Below are positions 21,410 through 28,894 of a DNA stretch of 64,000 nt, piece by piece. The translations under genes and the position numbers were made by a program. Source of the stretch: DATEHG01 sp035279705 (GTDB lineage Bacteria > Gemmatimonadota > Gemmatimonadetes > Gemmatimonadales > GWC2-71-9); NCBI GenBank assembly GCA_035279705.1, contig DATEHG010000069.1, positions 1-64,000 of the forward strand, written 5' to 3'. The notes beneath the pieces were generated by a model that was not told the origin of the DNA, made no database searches, and saw nothing but the letters and a program-made list of their open reading frames with translations. The first letter of the stretch is position 1. Each line of letters begins with the position of its first letter.

Positions 21410-22402
21410 CTAGCGGATCGACTCGGCACTGGCAAGAGGGGCGTCGTCCGGTCCGCCCGATTCCGCACACTGCAGGTCATGCCCGCTCCGCACATGCGGC
21501 ACGAGGACGCTGACCCCGAGGCCCACCGCCAGCCCGGCGAGCGCGTCGACACCGTAATGGATCTGGCTGTAGACCACGCCGAAGAAGATCCCGATCGTCG
21601 GGAAGAGCAGGATCCAGCCCAGCGGCTTGGACCCCCGGAACGCGAAGATGGTCGCCACCACGGAGACGGCGACGTGGCTCGAGGGAAACGCCGAGCCGTA
21701 CGCGTCCCCCCGGAGCACGATGCTTTCGGCCCATTGGGCCGGCCAGATCTGGGTCGCGGCATTGTCCGGGAACGGCCAGTAGTAGAGAGGACCGGCCACC
21801 GGAAAGAGGAGGAATACCGCGTAACAGACGAAGAAACAGAAGGAGGCGGCGAAGATGGCCTGGCGGGCTTCTCCCCTCTTGCGGGTGAACCAGAAGCCGA
21901 GCGGGGCCGCGATGACCAGGACGTAATAGGAGATGTAGCTGAGATGCAGGATCGCCGAGAGGACGGGATTGGGCATGGCCCGGATCCAGTCGTAGGCCAC
22001 CATCCGTCCGAAGATGTCGAGTTCCCATCCCTGCACCAGGCCGTCGAACGTATGGATGGCGCCGGAGGTGCTGTTGAGCAGGCCGATCGTCGAGTAGAGA
22101 CTCCCCATTACGATCGCGGGATACCACTCCGCGAGGAAGCTGTGGGTCCGCGCCCGCGCCCGTGAGATCGGCGCCAGGATGGCCAGGGTAATGACCAGCA
22201 GGTGCGCCACCAGCAGCCACACCGTTTCCGTCGCCGTCGGCGAGGCGCCGCGCCAGCCCATGAAGTGCGCGATGAGAACGATCGTCGCAATACAGATGTA
22301 CCCGACGGTCAGCCGGTCCAGGGAGTCAACCCGAGGCACCCGCCGGCGCTCGACGAAAGGGGAAGCGGCCGCGGCGGTTCCGGCAGAGTCGTGGGATTCC
22401 AT
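21410..22402 (-). CDS. PAP2-superfamily membrane enzyme (Aur1/Ipt-like)
   Basis: 330 residues with about seven or eight membrane helices. The phosphatase/transferase motifs are in the C-terminal half: GSAFPSSHVAVSVV (motif with the catalytic His) and YSQIHYGVDALAGLAVG (nucleophile His and stabilising Asp). The layout resembles the PAP2_3 group that includes inositol-phosphoryl transferases, so it may act on lipid phosphates or head-group transfer; the exact reaction is not determinable. ATG 22402 is preferred over an in-frame TTG at 22414. Confidence 0.8.
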   Translation of the reverse strand: MESHDSAGTAAAASPFVERRRVPRVDSLDRLTVGYICIATIVLIAHFMGWRGASPTATETVWLLVAHLLVITLAILAPISRARARTHSFLAEWYPAIVMGSLYSTIGLLNSTSGAIHTFDGLVQGWELDIFGRMVAYDWIRAMPNPVLSAILHLSYISYYVLVIAAPLGFWFTRKRGEARQAIFAASFCFFVCYAVFLLFPVAGPLYYWPFPDNAATQIWPAQWAESIVLRGDAYGSAFPSSHVAVSVVATIFAFRGSKPLGWILLFPTIGIFFGVVYSQIHYGVDALAGLAVGLGVSVLVPHVRSGHDLQCAESGGPDDAPLASAESIR

Positions 22403-22534
22403 CGTGCCTAACAATAGAGCGGATTTCGCCGCGGCCCAAGCACCCCCGGCCGGGACCGCTGAATGAAGCCGGGTCGCTGAAACGCCGAGGGGCGGCCGGC
22501 CGGCCGCCCCTCGGCGTGGAAGTTCACGCCGCGG

Positions 22535-23770
22535 TCACGCCGCCAGGGCGCTGCCGGCGAGGGAATGAGGCACCGGATCGATCACTCCGGTCTGCTCGTC
22601 CCGGATGTGCCACGCCATGCCGAACTCGGGCAGGCGCTGGAGGAACGGGTCGGGATTCAGCTCCTCCGGCGAGCGTACCCCCGGCATGAACCAGGGCCCC
22701 TCGGCCATCAGCACCGCCGCCAGCACGGGCGGGATCCCGGTCTGATAGGCGGTGGCTTGAACCCCCATCTCGCGGTAGACCGTGTCATGGTCTGCGATGT
22801 TGTAGAGGTAGTAGGCCCGCTCGATGCCGTCCTTGATGCCCCGCGCCAGGGTGCCGACGCAGGTCTTGCCGTGCAGCCGGCCCGCCAGGTCCTTGGGATG
22901 CGGCAGCAGGGAAACCACCACGTCCCTGGGTGCCACCTCGACGCCGCCCACCGCCACCTTGTCGGTCCGCGAAATGCCAAGCTGCTTCATGACCTTGAGC
23001 GTCTGCCAGGTCACCTCATCCATGCAGAGCTTGAAGTCCGCCACTTCGAGGCCGCCGATGAACCGGGGGAGGGTGCGGGCCTCCTCATGGTCGACGTAGT
23101 AGGTGTTGAGGACGCCGAGCTCGGGGAAGTTGAACGGCTCGTAGCCGGAGAGGGCCGGCTCGAGATGGAATTTCCCGTCGCGCCAGGCAATCGCGCCGCA
23201 GAGGCATTCGTCGATGAATACCCAGGGGCTGAAGGCGGCCAGGAATCCGTCGTGACCCTGGCAGACCGAGTTGTCGCCGTCCCGGATGTGGAGGTGAGTC
23301 ACCCGGTCGAGCAGATGCCTGGCGGCATAGGCCGCATAGACATTGCTGGTCCCCGGATCCGCGCCCATGCCGAGCAGCGCCATGCGCCCGGCCGCCCGGA
23401 ATTCGGCATCGAGGGCAAACTGGTCATCCAGTTTCGGGATGCCGTCGTCGGCCGCACCGCCGCTCGCCATGTCGATGTAATCGCAGCCGGCTTCGAGGCA
23501 GGCGCGCATGACCACCAGGTTGGTGGCGGGGAGAGCGGCATTGAGGAGGAGCGTCGTTCCGCTGTCACGGATGGCGCGGACCAGTTCGGCGCCATTGCTG
23601 GCGTCGAGCGCCATGGCACGGACCCGGGAATCGTTGACGCGGCTGGCCAGCGCCTCGGCACGGCTGGCGACGAAATCGGCGACGATGAGCTGCTCCACCT
23701 TCGAGATCTGCGCGAACTTCAGGACGGACACGGTACCCACCGCGCCGGAGCCCAGTACCAGGACTTTCAC
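22535..23770 (-). CDS. Saccharopine dehydrogenase-family enzyme, probably carboxynorspermidine dehydrogenase
   Basis: 411 residues from GTG 23770, which has AGAGGAG a few nt upstream. N-terminal Rossmann motif VKVLVLGSGAVGTVSVLK, then GMGADPGTSNVYAAYA, and a C-terminal portion with GKTCVGTLARGIKDG, YYLYNIADHDTVYREMG and AYQTGIPPVLAAV. These C-terminal segments are closer to carboxy(nor)spermidine dehydrogenase than to lysine-pathway saccharopine reductase as I remember those families. That enzyme joins aspartate semialdehyde to a diamine in alternative spermidine synthesis. Assignment within the family is inference. A structured leader precedes it. Confidence 0.8.
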   Translation of the reverse strand: MKVLVLGSGAVGTVSVLKFAQISKVEQLIVADFVASRAEALASRVNDSRVRAMALDASNGAELVRAIRDSGTTLLLNAALPATNLVVMRACLEAGCDYIDMASGGAADDGIPKLDDQFALDAEFRAAGRMALLGMGADPGTSNVYAAYAARHLLDRVTHLHIRDGDNSVCQGHDGFLAAFSPWVFIDECLCGAIAWRDGKFHLEPALSGYEPFNFPELGVLNTYYVDHEEARTLPRFIGGLEVADFKLCMDEVTWQTLKVMKQLGISRTDKVAVGGVEVAPRDVVVSLLPHPKDLAGRLHGKTCVGTLARGIKDGIERAYYLYNIADHDTVYREMGVQATAYQTGIPPVLAAVLMAEGPWFMPGVRSPEELNPDPFLQRLPEFGMAWHIRDEQTGVIDPVPHSLAGSALAA

Positions 23771-23840
23771 AAACTCCTCTTTTCGGGTCTGGCGGGACTC
23801 GGTCTGGTCCCCCCTGCATGGCCCGCCGCGGGCCTGAAGG

Positions 23841-23940
23841 GTTTGTCCGGGACCTCGCCCCCCCCGCCGTTGGGGGTCGCAGCTCAAGGGTATAGGTCAG
23901 CTGCGAGTGAGGATCCTCCGCGTTGTCGGAGGATGCAAAC
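23841..23940 (-). promoter_or_regulatory. Structured 5' leader of the dehydrogenase gene (candidate cis-regulatory RNA)
   Basis: Several helices can form within 100 nt upstream of the GTG at 23770 (described on the plus strand): GTTTG/CAAAC (23841-45 with 23936-40), CCCCC/GGGGG (23861-65 with 23872-76), CGCAGCT/AGCTGCG (23878-84 with 23899-905), CTCGC/GCGAG (23854-58 with 23903-07) and ATCCTCCG/CGGAGGAT (23913-20 with 23927-34). Two of them compete for the same bases (23903-05), as in a switch. I do not recognise a known riboswitch class. GC-rich sequence can produce helices by chance. Confidence 0.35.
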
Positions 23941-24022
23941 ACGCCACCCGCTTCTGGAGCAGGCGCCGCACAGCCACTCTAACCCACCCCCCCCACCCTC
24001 TGTCCAGCCCCCCTCAGGGTCA

Positions 24023-24050
24023 CGGATTTGGCGTCATTCCGCCAAATTCG
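24023..24050. repeat. Inverted repeat in the 23941-24170 spacer
   Basis: CGGATTTGGCG and CGCCAAATTCG form an 11-bp stem (one G-T pair) with a 6-nt loop. It lies in the otherwise gene-free stretch between the dehydrogenase leader and the broken molybdopterin-domain gene. It could be an operator or a terminator stem; no U-tract follows on either strand. The rest of the spacer shows C-tracts (around 23990) and nothing recognisable. Confidence 0.4.
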
Positions 24051-24103
24051 GGGGCAAGATGATGGGGCTAGCAGGCTTGACGGGGGTGGAAGGCGGCCCG
24101 TAA

Positions 24104-24122
24104 CAGCCTGAATTATAGGCTG
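24104..24122 (-). terminator. Possible terminator after the broken molybdopterin-domain gene
   Basis: CAGCCT and AGGCTG pair with a 7-nt loop, 48 nt beyond the TGA at 24171-24173 on the minus strand. The stem is short and the tail has only two T, so the call is weak. Confidence 0.3.
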
Positions 24123-24170
24123 ATTATCGGTCACTTTGGGATCTGCGGGGTACTGCGACGACTGCAGGCG

Positions 24171-24674
24171 TCACTGCCGGGCTGGGAGGTCCACCAGACG
24201 GATTGTCGTGACTTGCCAGAGCGATCGGGCGGCACGCCGATCAGCTGGGGCGACAAGCCGGAATGGCCCCTCGTGGCTGTCGAGTGGCGCGACCCCCTTC
24301 CGGTCGGCCAGGACGATAACCGAAGCGCTGATACTCGGATCAAGTTCGGCAATGGCAAACCCCACCCGTTATCCGTCGCTGGCTTCGATGACCAGTGACC
24401 GGGCCAGGGCGGCGCCACGGAGCGGATTGGAGAGATCGACGCCCGCCCGGGCCAGCACGTCTCTGAGCGGCACGCCCTGGTATGCGGCAGGGGCCTGGCC
24501 GTGGTCGGCCATGGCTACCTCGGTCCGAGGCATGGCCTGAAGCGCCGAATCCGTGAGGATGACCATGGCCGGCACATCGCCGGTGACAGTGACGGCGCCC
24601 TGCGCCGCCGCGGCGCCGGGCAGCAGCGCGGCCGCGATGAGGGCGGTGACCAGCCGGGGCGTGCGGCGCCTCAG
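24171..24674 (-). pseudogene. Molybdopterin-binding-domain exported protein, interrupted by an in-frame TAA
   Basis: One frame runs from a signal peptide (LRRRTPRLVTALIAAALLPG...AAAAQ, then GAVTVTGDVPAM) through ALQAMPRTEVAMADHG and LARSLVIEASDG to a TAA at 24369-24371, then continues in the same frame as RVGFAIAELDPSISASVIVL, GPFRLVAPADRRAARSLWQV to TGA 24171. Relatives in the sulfite-oxidase/Oxidored_molyb domain family have EASDG-Tyr-R at this point, so a Tyr codon appears to have become TAA. The start codon also looks lost: the frame opens with CTG at 24674, in a CTGA overlap with the porin stop where ATGA would be expected. It is therefore a recent pseudogene or a gene with two sequence errors. 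Confidence 0.7.
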
Positions 24675-25636
24675 AAGCGAGCCTGGAACTGGGTGATGAC
24701 GGTTCCGCCGGTCGTGCCCGGGTTGCCGAGGGTGCGGCGGACGTAGTTCACCGTGATGCGGAAGCGCGAGGCGGCGAAGAAGAGGTTGGCGCCTCCGGTG
24801 GTCGCGTGATTCTTGTAGCCGTGAGTGATCGCCTCATTGCGGCGGAAATCTTCCTGCTTGACCACCAGCTGAATCCACGGCACGATCCTGTACGACAACT
24901 GGGCGTACCACCCCTTGTCGGGGGAGTTCTGGAAGTCTCGCGCCAGGGTGATATACTCGCCCTTGAGCCCGATGCCCCGATAGTCGGCGGCCAGGTCCGC
25001 CCCGTACCGGGTGCTGTCCCTCGTGTCGGCGACGTTGGCGGCGATATTGAGGAACGGCAGCGGCCGGATCGAGAGCCGCCCGACCAGGAGCAAGGTGGTA
25101 TCGGCGTTGCTGGGGTGGTTCTGTCCCGAGCCGTTGAAGATGCCGAAGGCGAGGTACCCAAGATTTCCGGCGGTATAGTCGCCCATGAGGCCGATGTCCC
25201 GCTTGGGAGCGAGTGAGTCGACCACGGATGCCCGGTCGGCGGTTTCGATCACAGCGATCGAGGTAACGTACTCGAGGGAGAACGGGGTCTTGTACTGGCC
25301 GGCGGTGAGGGCAAATCCGGACCTGCTCCAGCGGACCAGCGCGTCCCTCACGCTGACCGTGGCGACCCCGGCGGCCGGCGCGGTGAGTTCGGACTGCAGC
25401 TTGTAGCCGAAGCCGTCACCCAGGTAGCCGTCTACCGTGGCCCGGGCCCGGTTGAGGCTGAACACGAGTCCCGGTCCGTCGGTATAGGTGCCACGGGCCT
25501 GGATGTAACCGCCCAGCCGGACGGCGGGCCCGCTCGACGGCGCGTAGAGCGAAGGCGTCGGCACCTGCGCGGTGAGCGCTGGCGCTGAAAGGCACAGGAT
25601 GAGCAGCCCGCGGGTCGCTACGGCCGATCGGCGCAT
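24671..25636 (-). CDS. Phosphate-selective porin O/P family outer-membrane porin
   Basis: 321 residues with signal peptide (MRRSAVATRGLLILCLSAPALTAQ) and a beta-barrel pattern of alternating residues to a C-terminal aromatic (FQARF). Segments LGGYIQARGTYTDGPGLVFSLNRARATVDGYLG (in parts), ALVRWSRSGFALTAGQYKTPFSLEYV and DIGLMGDY follow the OprO/OprP pattern. These trimeric porins pass phosphate and other oxyanions. Its place next to modABC and divergent from the HTH-TOBE gene suggests uptake of molybdate across the outer membrane, which is inference. Shorter than OprP (about 430 residues). Confidence 0.8.
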   Translation of the reverse strand: MRRSAVATRGLLILCLSAPALTAQVPTPSLYAPSSGPAVRLGGYIQARGTYTDGPGLVFSLNRARATVDGYLGDGFGYKLQSELTAPAAGVATVSVRDALVRWSRSGFALTAGQYKTPFSLEYVTSIAVIETADRASVVDSLAPKRDIGLMGDYTAGNLGYLAFGIFNGSGQNHPSNADTTLLLVGRLSIRPLPFLNIAANVADTRDSTRYGADLAADYRGIGLKGEYITLARDFQNSPDKGWYAQLSYRIVPWIQLVVKQEDFRRNEAITHGYKNHATTGGANLFFAASRFRITVNYVRRTLGNPGTTGGTVITQFQARF

Positions 25637-25708
25637 GATATTCCAAGTCTTGTATTGAGTAGCATAGAGTCACTTAATGGTATACATTTCAGCCTGATAG
25701 GGGAATAT
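25637..25708. promoter_or_regulatory. AT-rich divergent promoter region of the molybdate locus
   Basis: A 72-nt spacer, clearly more AT-rich than its surroundings, separates the porin gene (minus) and the HTH-TOBE gene (plus). It holds a GTATAC palindrome (25680-25685), the -10-like TATACA (25681-25686) and TATGCT on the other strand. An operator for the HTH-TOBE regulator would be expected here; the exact site cannot be fixed from one sequence. Confidence 0.5.
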
Positions 25709-26095
25709 ATGGATACCTTGAGCGCCCAGCAGGCTGCCAAGCTACTCCATCTCAACGTGAAGCGGGTCCAGGCCCTCGCCAGGTCCGGGCAGCTCCCCGC
25801 GGCGCGCGTCGGTCGAAAATGGCTGTTCCGGCGGACCGATCTGGAGCGGATGCTGGGCAACCAGGCCGGCGAGGCGGCCGCCCTCGGCCTCGAGCTGAGC
25901 GCCCGCAACCAGCTCCGGGGGCGGATCACCTTCATCAACCTCGGTACCATGATCGCCGAGGTGAAGATGGATATCGGGGGCCAGGAGCTGACCGCGCTGA
26001 TCACGAAGGACTCGGTCGAGAAGATGGCGCTCAAGATTGACGACGAAGTGCTGGCCATCATCAAGTCCACACAGGTCATCATCGGAAAAGGCTGA
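25709..26095 (+). CDS. HTH-TOBE molybdate-responsive regulator
   Basis: 128 residues from ATG 25709. Residues about 1-52 are an excisionase/MerR-like helix-turn-helix (LSAQQAAKLLHLNVKRVQAL, then GRKWLFRRTDLERML). Residues about 65-128 are a single TOBE/Mop domain (SARNQLRGRITFINLGTMIA, LTALITKDSVEKMALKIDDE, VLAIIKSTQVII) that binds molybdate or tungstate. It replaces ModE in function: one HTH and one Mop domain, where ModE has an HTH plus two. It is 4 nt upstream of modA and divergent from the porin, so it probably controls both units. Confidence 0.88.
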   Translation: MDTLSAQQAAKLLHLNVKRVQALARSGQLPAARVGRKWLFRRTDLERMLGNQAGEAAALGLELSARNQLRGRITFINLGTMIAEVKMDIGGQELTALITKDSVEKMALKIDDEVLAIIKSTQVIIGKG

Positions 26096-26099
26096 GGCA

Positions 26100-26918
26100 A
26101 TGCGTTCCTGGCTCAAGCGGGCAGCACTGGCCGCCGTACTCGTTCTCGGTCTCGTTCTTCCCGCCCGGGCCCAGCAGAAGATCCTCACGGTGTACGCCGC
26201 CGCCTCGCTCACCGAGGCGTTCGAAGACATCGGCAAGATGTACGAGCAGCAGCACCCGGGCACAGCGGTGGAGTTCAATTTCGCCGGCTCCCAGGCGCTG
26301 GTGTTCCAGATGCAGCAGGGGGCCGCCGCCGACGTTTTTGCCTCGGCCGACAACGTCTGGATGCAGGTCGCGGTCGACAGCGGACTCACGGCGGAGGCCC
26401 CCGTGTTCTTCGCCCACAATCGCCTCGTTGTCATCATTCCCAAGTCGAATCCCGGGCGGGTGGACGGTCTCGAGAACCTGGCCCGCCAGGGCACCAAGGT
26501 GGTCCTCGCCGCCGACGCGGCGCCGGTCGGTCGCTACAGCCGCCAGGCCCTGCGCAACCTGGCCAGCCAGCCCGGCTATCCCGCCGACTATGTACGCAAC
26601 GTGCTCCGGAACGTGGTCTCCAACGAGGAGAGCGTGAAGGGCGTGGTGTCCAAGGTCCAGCTGGGAGAAGCGGACGCCGGTATCGTCTACCGGTCCGACG
26701 TCACGGAGCCGGTGGCCCGCGTCGTCAAGGTTCTGCCGATTCCCGAATCACTCAATGTCCGCGCCGACTACCCGATCGCCGTGCTCAAGGAGAGCCGCCA
26801 GCAGGATCTGGCCCGCGATTTCATCGCCCTGGTCATGTCCGCCGAGGGGCAATCCGTCCTGCGGCGATATAACTTCATCCCGGTCGGTTCGGCGGTCCCC
26901 GCGTCAACGAGTCCCTGA
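26100..26918 (+). CDS. modA: Molybdate ABC transporter substrate-binding protein
   Basis: 272 residues with signal peptide ending ARAQQK. The mature protein shows LTVYAAASLTEAFEDIGKMY (ModA ligand loop AASL), FNFAGSQALVFQMQQGAAAD, VFASADNVWM and GEADAGIVYRSDV, all typical of periplasmic ModA. It delivers molybdate/tungstate to ModBC. Starts at ATG 26100, four nt after the regulator stop. Confidence 0.95.
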   Translation: MRSWLKRAALAAVLVLGLVLPARAQQKILTVYAAASLTEAFEDIGKMYEQQHPGTAVEFNFAGSQALVFQMQQGAAADVFASADNVWMQVAVDSGLTAEAPVFFAHNRLVVIIPKSNPGRVDGLENLARQGTKVVLAADAAPVGRYSRQALRNLASQPGYPADYVRNVLRNVVSNEESVKGVVSKVQLGEADAGIVYRSDVTEPVARVVKVLPIPESLNVRADYPIAVLKESRQQDLARDFIALVMSAEGQSVLRRYNFIPVGSAVPASTSP

Positions 26919-26936
26919 ACAGGAGCAGTCCTCCCC

Positions 26937-27770
26937 ATGACCGAGCGGCGCCCGGGAGCCGGTGGCATCCTCCTGCGCGCCGCCACGGTGCTCGGGCCGC
27001 TGTTCCTTGCCGTCCTTCTCGGTGTTCCCCTCCTGGCCCTGCTCCTCCGGGTGCCGGCGGCCGATGTCCTTGGCCGGCTCGCTGAGCCCGAAGTCCTCCG
27101 CGCCCTCAGGCTGAGTCTATTCACCAGCGCCGTCGCCACGGGGCTGGTCGTACTGCTCGGCCTGCCGACGGCGTACTTGATGGCCTCCCGGCGCTTTCCC
27201 GGCAAGCGGGTGATCGAAGTGATCCTGGACCTCCCGATGGTCCTGCCGCCCACTGTGGCCGGCTTTGCCCTGCTCCTGGCCTTCGGGCGGAACGGACTGC
27301 TGGGCAGCACCCTGGGCGCCTTCGGCGTTACGCTCCCGTTCACCACGCTGGCGGTGGTCGTGGCGCAGGTGTTCATGGCCGTGCCCTTCTTCGTGGCGCC
27401 AGTAAGGGCGGGATTCGGGGCCGTCGAGCGGCGCTACCTCGACGCCGCGGCCACGCTCCGCGCCGGTGAGGGCTACACCTTCCGTCGCGTCATGCTGCCC
27501 CTCAGCCTGCCGTCGGTACTGGCCGGCACCGGCATGGCCTGGGCGCGCGCGCTCGGCGAGTTCGGCGCGACCATCACGTTCGCGGGCAACCTTCCGGGCC
27601 GGACCCAGACGATGCCGCTCGCGGTTTACGTCGATCTCCAGGGCGACCTGGACCGCGCCGTCGCGCTGTCGGTGCTGCTGCTCCTCATGTCCGCCATACT
27701 CCTGCTCGCCTTGCGCTACTCGCCGGTCGGCCTCTTCGGCCGGAAAACCGATGCTCCGCTGCACCGTTAG
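26937..27770 (+). CDS. modB: Molybdate ABC transporter permease
   Basis: 277 residues with about six membrane helices and the inner-membrane permease EAA loop YLDAAATLRAGEGYTFRRVMLPL, followed by MAWARALGEFGATITFAGN, a ModB signature. Length is slightly above the usual 230 because of an extended N-terminus. AGGAG precedes the ATG. Overlaps modC by 20 nt. Confidence 0.95.
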   Translation: MTERRPGAGGILLRAATVLGPLFLAVLLGVPLLALLLRVPAADVLGRLAEPEVLRALRLSLFTSAVATGLVVLLGLPTAYLMASRRFPGKRVIEVILDLPMVLPPTVAGFALLLAFGRNGLLGSTLGAFGVTLPFTTLAVVVAQVFMAVPFFVAPVRAGFGAVERRYLDAAATLRAGEGYTFRRVMLPLSLPSVLAGTGMAWARALGEFGATITFAGNLPGRTQTMPLAVYVDLQGDLDRAVALSVLLLLMSAILLLALRYSPVGLFGRKTDAPLHR

Positions 27771-28821
27771 CAAGCGCCTGGGCAACTTCGTGCTCGACCT
27801 GTCGCTCACCGCCGCCGAGGGCGAGACGCTTGTCGTGGTCGGGGAAAGCGGCTCGGGCAAGTCCACCCTCCTCCGCCTCCTGGCCGGTCTGGAGCGTCCC
27901 GATGCGGGCATCATCGCGCTCGATCAGGCCGAGTGGTTCAGCACGGAGTCCGGCGCCTGGTGCCCACCCGCCGAACGTTCGGTCGGGTTGGTTGCCCAGG
28001 ACTACTCGCTGTTTCCTCACCTGACGGTGCTCGAGAACGTCTGCTTCGGACTTCGCGCCGCTGGCATGCAGGCGCCCCAGGCGCGGCGCCAGGCGTTCGA
28101 CATGCTCGACCGGCTCGGCATCGGAGCCCTGTCCACCCGGCGGCCGGGCGGGCTTTCGGGCGGTCAGCAGCAGAGGGTGGCCCTGGCGCGCGCGCTGGTG
28201 CTCGACCCGGCGCTGCTCCTGCTCGACGAGCCGCTCTCCGCGCTCGACCTCCAGACCCGCCGCGAGGTGCGGGCCGAGCTGCGTGGCATGCTCGCCGCGC
28301 TCTCCTGCGTCACGGTGTATGTGACGCACAGCCCGCTCGAGGCGCTGGCCTTCGGGCGGCACATCGCGGTGCTGGACAACGGCAGCCTGGCCCAGTGGGG
28401 CAGCGGCGGCGAGCTGCTCCGCCATCCGCGCTCGCCGTACGTGGCGGAGTTCATCGGACTCAATTTCTTCCAGGGCACGATCGAGGGGCGGGGAGGCGGC
28501 CTGGCGCGGATTCGCACCGAGGGCGGGGTGCTCAGCGTGGTCGATCCCGGCGGCGAGGACCCCGTGCTCCTCGCGGTGGACCCGCGGGAAATCGTCATTC
28601 ATGCCGATGCGCCGAGCGGAAGTACCCAGAACGTGTTCCGGGGTCCGATTGTCGAGTTGATCCCGGAGCCGCCCCGGGGCGAGCGCGTCCGCATCGTCCT
28701 CGGCACCGAGCCTCCCCTGGTGGCGGAGGTGAGCCGGGCCGCGGTGGAACTGCTCGACTTGCAGGAAGGGAGGACGGTCTTCGCCACGTTCAAGGCGCTC
28801 GGGGTCACTGTTTACCGGTAG
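27751..28821 (+). CDS. modC: Molybdate ABC transporter ATP-binding protein
   Basis: 356 residues from ATG 27751. Walker A GESGSGKST, Q-loop AQDYSLFPHLT, signature LSGGQQQRVALARAL, Walker B LLLLDEPLSALD and H-loop VTHSPLEAL. The C-terminal third (about 285-356) is a TOBE/Mop-type domain that can sense molybdate and inhibit transport. Drives ModABC import. Last gene of the operon. Confidence 0.95.
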   Translation: MLRCTVSKRLGNFVLDLSLTAAEGETLVVVGESGSGKSTLLRLLAGLERPDAGIIALDQAEWFSTESGAWCPPAERSVGLVAQDYSLFPHLTVLENVCFGLRAAGMQAPQARRQAFDMLDRLGIGALSTRRPGGLSGGQQQRVALARALVLDPALLLLDEPLSALDLQTRREVRAELRGMLAALSCVTVYVTHSPLEALAFGRHIAVLDNGSLAQWGSGGELLRHPRSPYVAEFIGLNFFQGTIEGRGGGLARIRTEGGVLSVVDPGGEDPVLLAVDPREIVIHADAPSGSTQNVFRGPIVELIPEPPRGERVRIVLGTEPPLVAEVSRAAVELLDLQEGRTVFATFKALGVTVYR

Positions 28822-28825
28822 GTCC

Positions 28826-28840
28826 CTGGCCGGTGGCCAG
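28826..28840 (+). terminator. Short GC hairpin after modC
   Basis: CTGGCC-GGT-GGCCAG begins five nt after the modC stop and is followed by ACTTGCTCCC. It could end the mod transcript, but there is no proper U-tract. Confidence 0.3.
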
Positions 28841-28894
28841 ACTTGCTCCCGCCCCTCCGAAGCGGCTAATCTCCCCGCCTTCTCGAAGCCCGGA

